Assembly (NCBI RefSeq): GCF_900302475.1
Contig: NZ_OMOQ01000004.1
Location: 58,521 to 122,520 of the forward strand
Source of the DNA: Defluviimonas aquaemixtae
GTDB lineage: Bacteria > Pseudomonadota > Alphaproteobacteria > Rhodobacterales > Rhodobacteraceae
Length of the DNA: 64,000 bases
Reading direction: 5' to 3'
Under the pieces are notes generated by a model. The model made no database searches, was not told the DNA's origin, and saw only the letters and a program-made list of their open reading frames with translations. The translations under genes and the position numbers were made by a program. This document shows positions 39,884 to 50,120 of this stretch, piece after piece (positions within the stretch are counted from its first letter, which is position 1; every line of letters starts with the position of its first letter).

Positions 39884-41860
39884 ATGACCGCCCATCCACG
39901 CCTGATGTCCCCGATCGAGCTCAGGGGGCACACGCTTCGTAACCGCATCGTGTTCGGCGCCCATACGGCGAACATGTCGGAGAGCGGCCTGCCCGGCGCG
40001 CGCTTCGGCGCCTACTTGCTCGAACGCGCGATTGGCGGGGCGGCGATGATCGTGGCCGAGCCGATGCCGGTCCACCGGACGGGTGTGCTGACGCGCGGCA
40101 ATTTCCGGCATGGAACGGACGAGGTCATCCCGCATTTCCGCAAGGTGACCGAGCCGGTGAGGGAGGCGGGCTCCGTCATCCTCCAGCAGCTCTACCATGT
40201 CGGCGCGCACGGCGATTCCGATCTCAGCTTCGCGCCGCATTGGGGGCCGTCGGGCGGGCCGAGCTACCACGACTCGGACGGCTCCCACGCGATGACCGAT
40301 GCCGAGATCGAGGAACTGATCGCGGCCCATATCGCCGCCGCGATCCGCTGCAAGAAAGGCGGCTTCCAGGGCGTCGAGGTCTGGGCCGCCTACCATTCGC
40401 TCCTAGACCAGTTCTGGACGCCCTGGTCCAACAAGCGCAGTGACAAATGGGGTGGCAGCCTTGAAAACCGCACCCGCCTCAGCCGCACCATCATCGAGGG
40501 CATCCGCCGCGCCTGCGGCGAGGATTTCATCATCGGCCTCGCCATCAGCACGTCGGACAGCCAGGACGTACTCCTGCAAGGCGAGGCTCTGGCCGAGATC
40601 GTCGCGCTCCACGACGCCACCGGCCATATCGACTACGTCACCTGCGGCCATGGCGGCTATCTCGATTTCGAACGCCTGATGCCGACCTTCCTCTACGGCG
40701 AGAAGCTGACCGCGCCCTTCACCGAGGAACTGAAGAAGATCGTCAAACACGCGAAAATCACGTCCGAGGCGCATATCCGCACCCCCGAGAACGCCGAAAG
40801 CGTGATCGCGTCCGGCCAGGCCGATCTCGTCTCCATCGTGCGCGGCCAGATCGCCGACCCGCATCTGGCGCGCAAGACCGCCGAGGGGCGTGCGGAGGAC
40901 GTGCGCGGCTGCATCTCCTGCAACCAGATGTGCTGGGGCCGACGGAGCCGCGACTACTGGATCTCCTGCCTGATCAACCCCTCGGCAGGGCGCGAGTTCG
41001 AGTGGGGCGGCGACCGCTTCACCCCCGCCGCCTGTCCCCGCCGCATTGTCGTCGTCGGCGCGGGTCCGGCCGGGTTGGAAGCCGCCCGCGCCGCCGCCGA
41101 ACGCGGCCACCGCGTCGACCTGTTCGAGGCGCAAGCCAGGATCGGCGGCCAGTTCCGCCTCGCCGGCGAACAGCCCCGCCGCGCCCAGATCCTCGACCTT
41201 CTCGACTGGTACGAGCGTCAGTTCGAGAAGCTCCAGGTCCGGCTCCACCTCAACGCCTATGCCGAGGCGGCCGACATCCGCGCCCTCGACCCCGACGCCG
41301 TCATCCTCGCCACCGGGTCCTTGCCGGACGAAGACGGCTTTCAGCGCTGGCTTCAGGGCCACGACCGCCTTCCCGGCATCGGCAAGGGCAACGTCTTCGC
41401 GCCCGAAGACGTGATGCGGCGCGAGGCGAAGCTCGGGCAGACCGTGATCCTCTACGACGAAGGCGGCCACTGGCGCGGTCTCGGCACCGCCTGGGCGATG
41501 GCCGAGCAGGGCAGGAAGGTCACGATCGTCACGCCCGAACCCTTCATCGGCAAGGAAATTGCCCGCACCTCCGCCGACATCCCGCTCCGCCCCCGCCTCG
41601 CCAAGCTCGGCGTCAATTTCCTCACCGAGCACCTCATCGCCGAATGGCATGGAAATGCCGCCACCGTCCGCAGCATGCTGACCAGCGCGGAGACCCGCCT
41701 CGACGCCTCGGCCCTCGTCATGTCCACGACGAACCGAGCCTTCGATCCCCTGTCCGCCGACCTCGCCGACATCGAGACCCATCTGATCGGCGACGCCGCA
41801 GCACCCCGCCAGGCGCCCTACGCCTTCCACGAGGGCCGCAGGATCGGGCTAAGCCTCTGA
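39884..41860 (+). CDS. FMN/FAD and Fe-S oxidoreductase of the TMADH/DgcA (old yellow enzyme) family
   Basis: 658 residues. An FMN TIM barrel covers about 1-370 (LRNRIVFGAHTANM, DQFWTPWSNKRSDKWGGS, GQIADPHLARK). The Cys cluster CISCNQMC...WISC around 346-365 would hold a 4Fe-4S centre, and a C-terminal pyridine-nucleotide/FAD module begins VVVGAGPAGLEAA. This layout is that of trimethylamine dehydrogenase and dimethylglycine demethylase DgcA. With the MttB-family neighbour it suggests stepwise N-demethylation of a betaine. Confidence 0.9.
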   Translation: MTAHPRLMSPIELRGHTLRNRIVFGAHTANMSESGLPGARFGAYLLERAIGGAAMIVAEPMPVHRTGVLTRGNFRHGTDEVIPHFRKVTEPVREAGSVILQQLYHVGAHGDSDLSFAPHWGPSGGPSYHDSDGSHAMTDAEIEELIAAHIAAAIRCKKGGFQGVEVWAAYHSLLDQFWTPWSNKRSDKWGGSLENRTRLSRTIIEGIRRACGEDFIIGLAISTSDSQDVLLQGEALAEIVALHDATGHIDYVTCGHGGYLDFERLMPTFLYGEKLTAPFTEELKKIVKHAKITSEAHIRTPENAESVIASGQADLVSIVRGQIADPHLARKTAEGRAEDVRGCISCNQMCWGRRSRDYWISCLINPSAGREFEWGGDRFTPAACPRRIVVVGAGPAGLEAARAAAERGHRVDLFEAQARIGGQFRLAGEQPRRAQILDLLDWYERQFEKLQVRLHLNAYAEAADIRALDPDAVILATGSLPDEDGFQRWLQGHDRLPGIGKGNVFAPEDVMRREAKLGQTVILYDEGGHWRGLGTAWAMAEQGRKVTIVTPEPFIGKEIARTSADIPLRPRLAKLGVNFLTEHLIAEWHGNAATVRSMLTSAETRLDASALVMSTTNRAFDPLSADLADIETHLIGDAAAPRQAPYAFHEGRRIGLSL

Positions 41861-41906
41861 TCTTCATCTTGCCGAAAATACCTCGGGGTCCGGGGCGGAG
41901 CCCCGG
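41859..41906 (+). repeat. Stop-codon-associated repeat, copy 3 (after the TMADH-like gene)
   Basis: From the stop the sequence reads GATCTTCATCTTGCCGAAAATACC, then a G-rich link and a perfect 7-bp hairpin CCGGGGC-GGA-GCCCCGG (41890-41906). Same element order as copies 1 and 2. It lies between two convergent genes, and on the minus strand the hairpin directly follows the truB stop. Confidence 0.7.
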
Positions 41907-41909
41907 CGG

Positions 41910-42812
41910 TCACAGATTGAACACCCGGCTCGGGTGAAGCTCGCCCGACTTGTAGACCCCGACCGCGACCGCGCGTCCCTCATGGCTTGCCCAGGCCTCG
42001 TCGCCCCAGTCCACATCGGAGGCCAGCACCATGCCCGGATTGCCGTTTCTGAGCCGCGCCGCTCCCTCCGCCGTCGCCCTCAATTCCGGCAGCTCCGCCA
42101 GCCCGACCTCGAGGGGCAGCAACAGGTCATCGAGCGCCTCGGTCTTCGCGAGTTCCTCTATCTCTTCGACTGTCACGCCGTCCGCAGCCTCGAAAGGACC
42201 CGACCATTCGCGGCGAAGCCAGGTCACATGCCCGAAACACCCCAGAGCCCGCCCGAGGTCACGCGCGATCGACCGCACATAGCCGCCCTTGCCGCAGACC
42301 ATTTCCAATTCCACCACATCCGCATCGGGTCGCGCGGTCATCTCGAGCGATTCGACCCAGAGGGGCCGCGACGCCAGTTCCATCTCTTCGCCCGCTCGGG
42401 CAAGCGCATAGGCACGCTCGCCCTCGACCTTCACGGCGGAGAACTGTGGCGGCACCTGCATGATCTCTCCCCGGAACGCGTCCAGCGCGGCACGGATCGC
42501 CTCGTCCGAGGGCCGCGTCGAGGAGGTCTCGATCACCTCGCCCTCGGCGTCGTCGGTAGTCGTGGCGACCCCTAGCCGCACCGCGAACACATAGCATTTA
42601 AGCGCGTCCGTGACGAAGGGCACCGTCTTCGTCGCCTCGCCGAGCGCCACCGCCAGCACGCCGGTCGCCTGCGGGTCGAGCGTCCCCGCATGGCCCGCCT
42701 TCTTTGCACCGAACGCCCAGCGGACCTTGTTCACGACCGCGGTCGAGGTCAGGCCCGCGGGCTTGTCGACCACAAGCCACCCGGATATGTCGCGGCCCTT
42801 CTTGCGTGCCAT
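41910..42812 (-). CDS. truB: tRNA pseudouridine(55) synthase
   Basis: 300 residues with a GGGGAGAAGG ribosome site. [14 protein letters not shown] and [16 protein letters not shown] carry the catalytic Asp46; [14 protein letters not shown] is the third conserved block. Converts U55 in the T-loop of tRNAs. Usual length and C-terminal PUA-like region. Upstream gene of a minus-strand group with the DUF2233 and rbfA genes in the order rbfA, DUF2233, truB, which matches the common rbfA-truB association. Confidence 0.97.
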   Translation of the reverse strand: MARKKGRDISGWLVVDKPAGLTSTAVVNKVRWAFGAKKAGHAGTLDPQATGVLAVALGEATKTVPFVTDALKCYVFAVRLGVATTTDDAEGEVIETSSTRPSDEAIRAALDAFRGEIMQVPPQFSAVKVEGERAYALARAGEEMELASRPLWVESLEMTARPDADVVELEMVCGKGGYVRSIARDLGRALGCFGHVTWLRREWSGPFEAADGVTVEEIEELAKTEALDDLLLPLEVGLAELPELRATAEGAARLRNGNPGMVLASDVDWGDEAWASHEGRAVAVGVYKSGELHPSRVFNL

Positions 42813-42863
42813 CCTTCTCCCCTTCGACAGAAGCGCGCGCCTTAGCGAAACCCCGGGGTCGCG

Positions 42864-43607
42864 TCAATCCGCAGGGCCGACCAGACCCACGATCGGCCCC
42901 ATCGGAAAGCCGAAATCGTCACGCCCCAGTTCTTGCGCATATAGACGTGAGACGTTGCCATCGAAGTAAAGCGCATCCGGCGTACCGAGCGCGTCGCGGA
43001 ACATGCGCGCGAAGCTGTGGAAATTCACAGCGCCTTCAGAGATCACGAAATAGGCGCGGCTGCCATCCGCGCTGACGCCAACACCATTGCGGATGTAACG
43101 CGAGTCGGACTCCTCGAGGAATCGCGGATGCAGTGCGCCGCTGATCACGAGCATCGGGCCCGACTGCGTGGCGTACTGGCAGTCCGGCCGTTCGGCGGCG
43201 AAGTCCCGCGTCTCGACCACGCGGAACGCTTTCGCACCGATGCAAAAGACCCCGTTTGGGATGAGCCCGAAATTGCCGGGACCCTCCGAAGTGACCAGCC
43301 CTGATACCTCGCGCCCGTTCTCGACATAAAGCCCCACGGGCCGCCGGTCGGGATGATACATGCCGGCATTCATGGCGAAGGAAACCGACTGGCCGTCTTC
43401 GGCAAGCTGGCCCCGCAGCCGCTCGAACGTGCCGATCGGCGCGCCGTCCGGGGCGTCGAGGAACAGGCGTAGGTCGTCCTTCCGGTCCGCTTCGCAGACC
43501 GTGTAGCCCTGCCCTTCATGCGTGATGGCGCGGCAAGTCGCACCGGTCACGGCGCCTGCCGAGAGCAGGAGTACGAGCGCGGCCCTAGCCCAGATCGCCG
43601 TCGTCAT
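42864..43607 (-). CDS. Phosphodiester glycosidase (DUF2233/NAGPA) family protein, exported
   Basis: 247 residues from the ATG at 43607, which has GAGGA nine bases upstream and starts a clean signal peptide (MTTAIWARAALVLLLSAGAV). In-frame ATGs at 43619 and 43625 overlap rbfA further. Conserved parts are SFAMNAGMYHPDRRPVGLYVENG, NGVFCIG, QSGPMLVISG and SEGAVNFHSFARMFRD. The family includes the enzyme that uncovers mannose-6-phosphate; bacterial members may act on cell-wall glycans. Overlaps rbfA by 23 bases or more. Confidence 0.87.
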   Translation of the reverse strand: MTTAIWARAALVLLLSAGAVTGATCRAITHEGQGYTVCEADRKDDLRLFLDAPDGAPIGTFERLRGQLAEDGQSVSFAMNAGMYHPDRRPVGLYVENGREVSGLVTSEGPGNFGLIPNGVFCIGAKAFRVVETRDFAAERPDCQYATQSGPMLVISGALHPRFLEESDSRYIRNGVGVSADGSRAYFVISEGAVNFHSFARMFRDALGTPDALYFDGNVSRLYAQELGRDDFGFPMGPIVGLVGPAD

Positions 43608-44022
43608 CGCCGTTGTCATCCTCATCGCGCTTCGCGATATCGCGCTGCACGCGGTCCTCGGCCAGAAGCCGGCGCGTCTTTTCCATCTGTTCGAAGGTTT
43701 CGTCGATCACGAACCGAAGCTCGGGGGCGAATTTCAGCTTCATCACCCGCGCCACGAGATACCTCAGTTCGCCCTTCGACCGGTTGAGCGCGACGATCGC
43801 TTCGTCCGCGTCCTTGCCGCCCAAGGGCAGCACATAGGCGGTCGCGATCCTGAGATCGGGCGAGACGCGGACTTCGCCCACGGTGATCGACATGGCGGCG
43901 AGGTCGAGGTCATGCACTTCGCCTCGCTGCAGGATTTCGGACAGCCGCCTGCGAATCTCTTCGCCGACTCGGAGCTGACGCTGCGAGGGGCCAGAGCCCC
44001 GGGAAGTACGGTTGGATGCCAT
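43585..44022 (-). CDS. rbfA: Ribosome-binding factor A
   Basis: 145 residues. A KH-like fold with QRQLRVGEEIRRRLSEIL, VRVSPDLRIATAYVLPLG and LKFAPELRFVIDETFEQME. It helps late 30S maturation of the 16S rRNA 5' end. A short acidic tail (DEDDNGDDDGDLG) extends the C-terminus and overlaps the next gene. Divergent from dapB. Confidence 0.96.
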   Translation of the reverse strand: MASNRTSRGSGPSQRQLRVGEEIRRRLSEILQRGEVHDLDLAAMSITVGEVRVSPDLRIATAYVLPLGGKDADEAIVALNRSKGELRYLVARVMKLKFAPELRFVIDETFEQMEKTRRLLAEDRVQRDIAKRDEDDNGDDDGDLG

Positions 44023-44120
44023 CGCTTCGATTTAGGCCAAGCCGCGGCGGCCCGCAACGGGACTTTGCCAAGCCGGCCCGGTCGGGCTAAAGGAAGCCGA
44101 CGGCAAGGGCGGAGGCAGCC

Positions 44121-44939
44121 ATGAGCGACAGCGACAGCATCCCCGGCATCGTAGTGACCGGAGCTTCCGGGAGGATGGGCCGGATGCTCGTGCAGACGAT
44201 CCTCGCCTCCGAACGCGCGCGGCTTGTGGGCGCGGTCGAGCGTCCGGGGCATGACTGGATCGGCCGCGACCTCGGGGCTGCGACGGGCGGGGCGGACATC
44301 GGCGTCCGCGTGACCGACGACCCGCTCGAGGCTTTCGCGACGGCGCAGGCCGTGATCGACTTCACCGCGCCGGAGGCCACGGTCGAATTCGCGGGCCTCG
44401 CGGCGCAGGCGCGTGCGGTGCACGTGATCGGCACGACCGGTCTCCAGGACGCCCATGTTGCGAAGATCAAGGCTGCCGCGCGTCACGCCGTGATCGTGCG
44501 CGCGGGCAACATGAGTCTCGGCGTGAACCTCCTCACTCAGCTGACGAAGAAGGTCGCCGCCGCGCTCGACACCGACTGGGACATCGAGATCGTCGAGGCC
44601 CATCACCGCATGAAGGTCGATGCGCCATCGGGCACGGCGCTCATGCTGGGCGAGGCCGCCGCCGAAGGCCGCGGCATCGCGTTCGCCGACCATCGCGTGT
44701 CAGGCCGAGACGGCATCACCGGCGCTCGCAAGCTGGGCGATATCGGCTTTTCGGCGATCCGGGGCGGCGATGTCGTGGGCGAGCACGACGTGATCTTCGC
44801 CGCCGACGGCGAGCGCGTCGTGCTGCGGCATCTCGCCACCGACCGCGCGATCTTCGCCCGGGGCGCACTCAGGGCTGCGCTCTGGGGACAGGACAGGAAG
44901 CCCGGCGAATACGATATGGTGGATGTGCTCGGGCTCTGA
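44121..44939 (+). CDS. dapB: 4-hydroxy-tetrahydrodipicolinate reductase
   Basis: 272 residues. NAD(P) site [10 protein letters not shown] (11-20), GTTGL (105-109), catalytic HHRMK (161-165) and PSGTAL (169-174) are all present. It reduces the dapA product to tetrahydrodipicolinate for lysine and peptidoglycan synthesis. Ribosome site GGCGGAGG. Typical length; no dap neighbours in the window. Confidence 0.98.
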   Translation: MSDSDSIPGIVVTGASGRMGRMLVQTILASERARLVGAVERPGHDWIGRDLGAATGGADIGVRVTDDPLEAFATAQAVIDFTAPEATVEFAGLAAQARAVHVIGTTGLQDAHVAKIKAAARHAVIVRAGNMSLGVNLLTQLTKKVAAALDTDWDIEIVEAHHRMKVDAPSGTALMLGEAAAEGRGIAFADHRVSGRDGITGARKLGDIGFSAIRGGDVVGEHDVIFAADGERVVLRHLATDRAIFARGALRAALWGQDRKPGEYDMVDVLGL

Positions 44940-45099
44940 GCAGGCGCTGTCCGGCGCTACCGCCCGAGTGGAGCGGACGTTCAGTGCCGGCTTCTGAGCG
45001 GCAACAAAGGCCGCGAGCCACACAGACGTCAAGCGACCTTCCGTTCCGGCATCGCGGTGCTCTTCGGTTTCACGGCACGACTACGCCTCGGTGTCGCGG

Positions 45100-45279
45100 T
45101 CAGAAATCGACCGCGATCCCCTTCTTCTCCCAGTCTCCGTAGCGTACCGGCTCCGGCCCGTCGCGGCCACCGAGCTCTGGCGGCAGGTTGGGCGCCTTCG
45201 CGGCCTTGCGCCGTGCCTCTGCCTCGGCCAGCGCGCGCTTCGCGGCGGCGGGCACGTCTATTTCGGTGTCGTCCGGCAT
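45100..45279 (-). CDS. DUF1674 protein (SDHAF4-like succinate dehydrogenase assembly factor)
   Basis: 59 residues from the ATG at 45279 with an AAGGAAA ribosome site. The C-terminal signature NLPPELGGRDGPEPVRYGDWEKKGIAVDF is diagnostic of DUF1674, related to mitochondrial SDHAF4/Sdh8, which protects flavinated SdhA. The longer open frame upstream overlaps rsmB and is not conserved. Divergent from rsmB. Confidence 0.92.
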   Translation of the reverse strand: MPDDTEIDVPAAAKRALAEAEARRKAAKAPNLPPELGGRDGPEPVRYGDWEKKGIAVDF

Positions 45280-45361
45280 GACGGGTTTCCTTGTCTCGTC
45301 CAGACCCATGATATACGGGGGGCCGACCGGCGCGACAACCGGCACTACAACCGGGGGAGCC

Positions 45362-46642
45362 ATGGCGAAGGAAACCGCACGGGGGCAAGCGGCGCGGCTC
45401 GTCCTCGGCGTCACCGAGGAGCGCCGGGTGCTGTTCGACCAGATCGCGCAAGGCATACTCACTCAGCTTGCACCGGCCGAACGCGCGCAGGCGCAGCGGT
45501 TGACGCTTTCGACATTGCGCAACCTCTCCCGCGCCGATTCCGTACTGAAGCCCCTGCTGCGCAAACGCCCGCCGCCGCCGGTCTTGGCCCTGCTGCGCGT
45601 CTCCGTGACCGCCATGCTGGCCGAGGGCGAGCCGCCCCATGCCGTCGTGAGCGAGGCGGTGGGTGCGCTTCGCGCCGGGGGGCGGCACAGCGAGGGCATG
45701 GCGGGAATGGCGAACGCCGTTCTCCGGCGTGCCGGAGAAACTGCGCCGGAGAATTGGGCCGCACTGCCGCCGCCCATCCTGCCGGGCTGGCTGCGCGGGC
45801 GGCTGATGTCAGCCTACGGCAAGGTCGCGGTGATCGCGATGGAGGCCGCCCACGCCGCAGGCGCCCCGCTCGATCTCACGCCGAAGGACCGCGACGCCGC
45901 GGCGCTCGCGGAGCGTGTTGGCGGTGTCGCGCTGCCCACAGGGTCGGTCCGGCTCGCCCGAGCGGGCCAGATCTCCGAACTTCAGGGCTATGCCGATGGC
46001 GATTGGTGGGTGCAGGACGCCGCCGCCGCTCTGCCGGCCAAAGTACTCGCGCCCCGGCCGGGCGAACGCGTGCTCGACCTTTGCTCCGCGCCGGGCGGCA
46101 AGACCCTGCAACTCGCCGCCGCCGGGGCGAAGGTGACCGCGCTCGACATTTCCGCCGAGCGGATGGAGCGGCTACGCGAGAACCTCACCCGCTGTCGCCT
46201 CTCGGCCGAGGCCGTCATCGACGACGCGCTTCAGTGGCAGCCGCCCGACGCCTTCGACGCGATCTTGCTCGACGCGCCCTGTTCGGCGACCGGCACGATC
46301 CGTCGTCATCCCGACCTTCCGCATGTGCGCGACAAGTCCGGGTTGAACGAGACCGTCGCGCTGCAGGCCGCGCTGCTCGACCGCGCGCTGACATGGCTCC
46401 GGCCCGGTGGCCGGCTGGTCTTCGCGACCTGTTCTCTTCTGCCCGAAGAGGGCGAGCGGCAGGTTTCCGCCGCCCTTGCGCGCCACCCCGGGCTTCGCGC
46501 CGACAGGGCCGCGCTCGCGCTTCCCGGAGTCGATGCGGGCTGGATAACGGCGGAAAATGGCCTGCGTACCCGTCCCGACCTGTGGCCTGAACGGGGGGGC
46601 ATGGATGGTTTTTTCATCGCAGCGCTGCACATTAGCCAATGA
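45362..46642 (+). CDS. rsmB: 16S rRNA (cytosine(967)-C5)-methyltransferase-type RsmB protein
   Basis: 426 residues from the ATG at 45362 (GGGGGAG ribosome site). An N-terminal NusB-like domain (1-140) is followed by a RsmB catalytic domain: DLCSAPGGKTLQLA (SAM site), LLDAPCSATGTIRRHPDL and LVFATCSLLPEEGE with the two active cysteines. It methylates C967 of 16S rRNA in E. coli. First gene of a long plus-strand run reaching rmuC. Confidence 0.94.
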   Translation: MAKETARGQAARLVLGVTEERRVLFDQIAQGILTQLAPAERAQAQRLTLSTLRNLSRADSVLKPLLRKRPPPPVLALLRVSVTAMLAEGEPPHAVVSEAVGALRAGGRHSEGMAGMANAVLRRAGETAPENWAALPPPILPGWLRGRLMSAYGKVAVIAMEAAHAAGAPLDLTPKDRDAAALAERVGGVALPTGSVRLARAGQISELQGYADGDWWVQDAAAALPAKVLAPRPGERVLDLCSAPGGKTLQLAAAGAKVTALDISAERMERLRENLTRCRLSAEAVIDDALQWQPPDAFDAILLDAPCSATGTIRRHPDLPHVRDKSGLNETVALQAALLDRALTWLRPGGRLVFATCSLLPEEGERQVSAALARHPGLRADRAALALPGVDAGWITAENGLRTRPDLWPERGGMDGFFIAALHISQ

Positions 46643-46749
46643 GGAGCGCCCATTTGCCGGTGACAGGCGAGAGACCCGCCGGTAATCTCCGCCCCAGAGC
46701 AGATTCCCGGGGGTCAACCCGGCAGGCAAGATAGCGAGGATCGCGAGGC

Positions 46750-48489
46750 GTGGGGCATGCCGAACACGGACAAGTGGGGGTCGTCGACCGCCTGCATGCA
46801 CGTCTCGCCGCACTCGCCCGGCCCGCGGCGGGCTTCGTCAGCCAGCCCGAACCCAAAACGATTGGTTCCTTCGCGCGCGGGCGCCAGCTCATCGGCGGCA
46901 ATTTCCTGTTCGCGGGCTTCTTCGTAGAGGCCGAGGATCAGTCGATCTGGGACCTGCCGGTCCCCGATCCTCGCTTTGAGGATGAGATCCACGGCTTTAC
47001 CTGGCTCGACGACCTTGCGGCCGTCGCCGAAGCGCCGGCGCGTGCACGAGCCCAGGCCTGGGTCTTCGACTGGATCCGCCGTTACGGTCGCGGCGCGGGG
47101 CCCGGCTGGACGCCCGAACTGACCGGGCGGCGGCTGATCCGCTGGATCAACCACGCGATCATGCTTCTAAACAGCCAGGATCGTGCCGCGTCGGACGCCT
47201 ATTTCCGCTGCCTCGGCCGCCAGACGATCTTTCTCGCCCGCCGCTGGCGCACTGCGCCCTTGGGCCTGCCGCGCTTCGAGGCGTTGACGGGCCTCATCTA
47301 CGCCGGCCTCGCCCTCACCGGGATGGAACGACATGTCGGCTCCGCCGCCAACGCGCTGGCCCGCGAATGCGGGCGCGAGATTGACGCCGAGGGCGGCCTG
47401 CCGACGCGCAATCCCGAAGAACTGCTTGAGGTCTTCACTCTTCTCACCTGGGCTGCCGACGCACTCAATGGGGCCGGACGCACGCCGCAGCACGCGCATC
47501 TGGCCGCGATATCCCGCATCGCTCCGACGCTCCGGGCACTGCGCCACGCCGATGGCGGGCTCGCACGGTTCCATGGCGGGAGCCGGGGGCTCGAAGGACG
47601 ACTTGAACAGGCGCTCGCGACGGCAGGCGGGCGCGCGCTGACCGCGCACGGGCTCGCCATGGGCTATGCGCGGTTGGCCGCGGGCCGCACCACGGTGATC
47701 ATCGATGCCGCATCGCCGCCGCGCGGGCGCGGATCGGCGAACGCCCATGCCTCGACGCTCGCGATGGAGCTGACCTCGGGCCGCCGCCCGCTGATCGTCA
47801 ATTGCGGTTCGGGCGCGAGCTTCGGACCCGACTGGCGCCGCGCGGGCCGCGCGACCCCTTCGCATTCGACGCTCTGTATCCGTGGCTTTTCATCCTCCCG
47901 CTTCGCCGCCGAGGGGATACTTGCGGGGGCGGCGCAGGGTGAATTCACCGACACGCCGAACATGGTCTGGGCCCAGCCCGAGGACGACCGCGACAGCCAC
48001 CGGATCTTGGCCGGCCACAACGGCTACGTGCCGACGCACGGCCTCACCCATATCCGTCAGCTCGCGCTCTCGATCGACGGCAGGACGCTCGTGGGCGAGG
48101 ACACGCTCGGCGCGATGACCGTGGCCGACCGGCGCCGCTTCGACACGATCATGGAGCGGACCCGCCGCCGCGGCGTGGAATTCGACCTGCGATTCCATCT
48201 GCATCCCGATGTCGACGCTGCGGTTGACCTCGGCGGAACCGCTGTCTCGATGGCGCTGAAGTCGGGCGAGATCTGGGTGTTCCGGCATGACGGGGTGGCC
48301 GAACTCACGCTTGAACCCTCGGTCTATCTTGAAAGCGGGCGGCTGAAGCCCCGCGCCTCGCGTCAGATCGTCCTTTCGGCCATCGTGATGGATTATGCCT
48401 GTCAGTTGGGCTGGACCTTGGCGAAGGCGCACGATACGCCATCGGCCATTCGCGACACCGTGCGCGATGACGAACCGATGCCGGAGTGA
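46750..48489 (+). CDS. Heparinase II/III family protein
   Basis: 579 residues with a GTG start at 46750. The N-terminal part has [32 protein letters not shown] (alpha/alpha-toroid); the C-terminal part has [27 protein letters not shown] and [22 protein letters not shown], typical of the heparinase II/III beta-sandwich. It is often beside rsmB and purH in Rhodobacterales. Probably acts on an acidic or cell-surface polysaccharide; no clear signal peptide was seen, so location is uncertain. Confidence 0.87.
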   Translation: MGHAEHGQVGVVDRLHARLAALARPAAGFVSQPEPKTIGSFARGRQLIGGNFLFAGFFVEAEDQSIWDLPVPDPRFEDEIHGFTWLDDLAAVAEAPARARAQAWVFDWIRRYGRGAGPGWTPELTGRRLIRWINHAIMLLNSQDRAASDAYFRCLGRQTIFLARRWRTAPLGLPRFEALTGLIYAGLALTGMERHVGSAANALARECGREIDAEGGLPTRNPEELLEVFTLLTWAADALNGAGRTPQHAHLAAISRIAPTLRALRHADGGLARFHGGSRGLEGRLEQALATAGGRALTAHGLAMGYARLAAGRTTVIIDAASPPRGRGSANAHASTLAMELTSGRRPLIVNCGSGASFGPDWRRAGRATPSHSTLCIRGFSSSRFAAEGILAGAAQGEFTDTPNMVWAQPEDDRDSHRILAGHNGYVPTHGLTHIRQLALSIDGRTLVGEDTLGAMTVADRRRFDTIMERTRRRGVEFDLRFHLHPDVDAAVDLGGTAVSMALKSGEIWVFRHDGVAELTLEPSVYLESGRLKPRASRQIVLSAIVMDYACQLGWTLAKAHDTPSAIRDTVRDDEPMPE

Positions 48490-48505
48490 CGACCTGACCG
48501 AAGGA

Positions 48506-50113
48506 ATGCCCTTGACCGCCGACGCCGCCGACTTGGCCCCGCTAGCCCGTGCCCTGATCTCCGTTTCCGACAAGACCGGCCTTCTCGACTTCGCGAAGGC
48601 ACTAGCCGAGCGCGGGGTTGAACTTCTCTCGACCGGCGGCACGGCGAAGATGCTGCGCGAGGCGGGGCTGAAGGTGCGCGACGTGGCCGACATAACCGGC
48701 TTTCCCGAGATGATGGACGGCCGAGTGAAGACGCTGCACCCCAAGGTCCATGGCGGGCTTCTCGCGCTCAGGGACGACGACGCCCATGTCGCGGCTATGC
48801 AGGACCACGGGATCGAACCGATCGATCTTCTCGTCGTCAATCTCTACCCGTTCGAGGCGACAGTGGCGAAGGGCGCCGACTACGGCACCTGCATCGAGAA
48901 CATCGACATCGGCGGCCCCGCGATGATCCGCGCGGCGGCCAAGAACCACGCCCATGTCGCCGTCGTCATTGATCCGGAAGACTACCCCAAGCTTCTCGAT
49001 GACATGGACCAGCACGGCGGCAAGACCTGCCCCAAGTTCCGCCGCAAGCTCGCCCAGCGCGCCTATTCCCGCACGGCAGCCTATGACGCGGCGGTGTCGA
49101 CCTGGCTGGCCTCCGCCATCGGCGATCCCGCGCCTCGCCGCCGCGCCTTCGCCGGCACGCTCGCCCAGACGCTGCGTTACGGCGAGAACCCGCATCAGTC
49201 GGCGGCCTTCTACACCGACGGATCGAACCGACCGGGCGTCGCAACGGCGAAGCAGTGGCAGGGCAAGGAACTCAGCTACAACAACATCAACGATACCGAC
49301 GCGGCCTTCGAACTAGTGGCCGAGTTCGACCCCGCCGAGGGTCCGGCCTGCGCCATCATCAAGCACGCCAATCCCTGCGGCGTGGCCCGCGGTGCGACGC
49401 TGCTCGATGCCTACAGGGCGGCGTATGACTGCGACCGCATCTCGGCCTTCGGCGGCATCGTAGCGCTAAACCGGCCGCTCGATGCCGCCACGGCCGAGGA
49501 GATCGCCCGGATCTTCACCGAGGTCGTCATCGCCCCTGACGCCGATGACTTCGCCAAGGCGGTCTTCGCGGCCAAGAAGAATCTCCGGTTGCTGACAACC
49601 GAGGGCCTGCCCGACCCGAAATCCCCCGGCCTCGCCTTCCGTCAGGTCGCGGGCGGCTTTCTCGTGCAGGACCGCGACAACGGCGCGGTCATTCAATCCG
49701 ACCTCAAGGTCGTGACCAAACGCGCCCCTACCAGCGAGGAACTGAACGACCTCCTCTTCGCCTGGAAGGTCGCCAAGCACGTGAAGTCGAACGCCATCGT
49801 CTACGTCAAGGGCGGCGCCACAGTCGGCATCGGCGCGGGCCAGATGAGCCGCCTGGACTCGACCCGCATCGCGGCGCGCAAATCCGCCGACATGGCCGAG
49901 GCGCTAGGGCTATCGGAACCGACCGTCAAGGGCGCCGTCGTCGCCTCCGACGCCTTCTTCCCCTTCGCCGACGGCCTTCTGACCGCCGCCGAGGCCGGCG
50001 CCACGGCAGTGATCCAGCCCGGCGGCTCGATGCGCGACGACGAGGTCATCGCGGCGGCGGATGAGGCTGGCCTTGCCATGGTCTTCACCGGCCAGCGGCA
50101 TTTCCGGCATTGA
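48506..50113 (+). CDS. purH: Bifunctional AICAR transformylase / IMP cyclohydrolase
   Basis: 535 residues from the ATG at 48506. That ATG touches the AAGGA ribosome site, while an in-frame TTG at 48512 has ideal 6-base spacing, so the true start may be 48512 (533 residues). N-terminal MGS-like IMP cyclohydrolase domain ([11 protein letters not shown]...STGGTAKML) and C-terminal transformylase domain with [11 protein letters not shown] and SDAFFPF. Does the last two steps of IMP synthesis. Confidence 0.97.
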   Translation: MPLTADAADLAPLARALISVSDKTGLLDFAKALAERGVELLSTGGTAKMLREAGLKVRDVADITGFPEMMDGRVKTLHPKVHGGLLALRDDDAHVAAMQDHGIEPIDLLVVNLYPFEATVAKGADYGTCIENIDIGGPAMIRAAAKNHAHVAVVIDPEDYPKLLDDMDQHGGKTCPKFRRKLAQRAYSRTAAYDAAVSTWLASAIGDPAPRRRAFAGTLAQTLRYGENPHQSAAFYTDGSNRPGVATAKQWQGKELSYNNINDTDAAFELVAEFDPAEGPACAIIKHANPCGVARGATLLDAYRAAYDCDRISAFGGIVALNRPLDAATAEEIARIFTEVVIAPDADDFAKAVFAAKKNLRLLTTEGLPDPKSPGLAFRQVAGGFLVQDRDNGAVIQSDLKVVTKRAPTSEELNDLLFAWKVAKHVKSNAIVYVKGGATVGIGAGQMSRLDSTRIAARKSADMAEALGLSEPTVKGAVVASDAFFPFADGLLTAAEAGATAVIQPGGSMRDDEVIAAADEAGLAMVFTGQRHFRH

Positions 50114-50120
50114 GGTCCGC

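Noticed and set aside
38591..40396. A 600-codon minus-strand frame across the MttB-family and flavoprotein genes
   Set aside because: It crosses two clear genes and their junction and has the composition of a GC-rich shadow frame.
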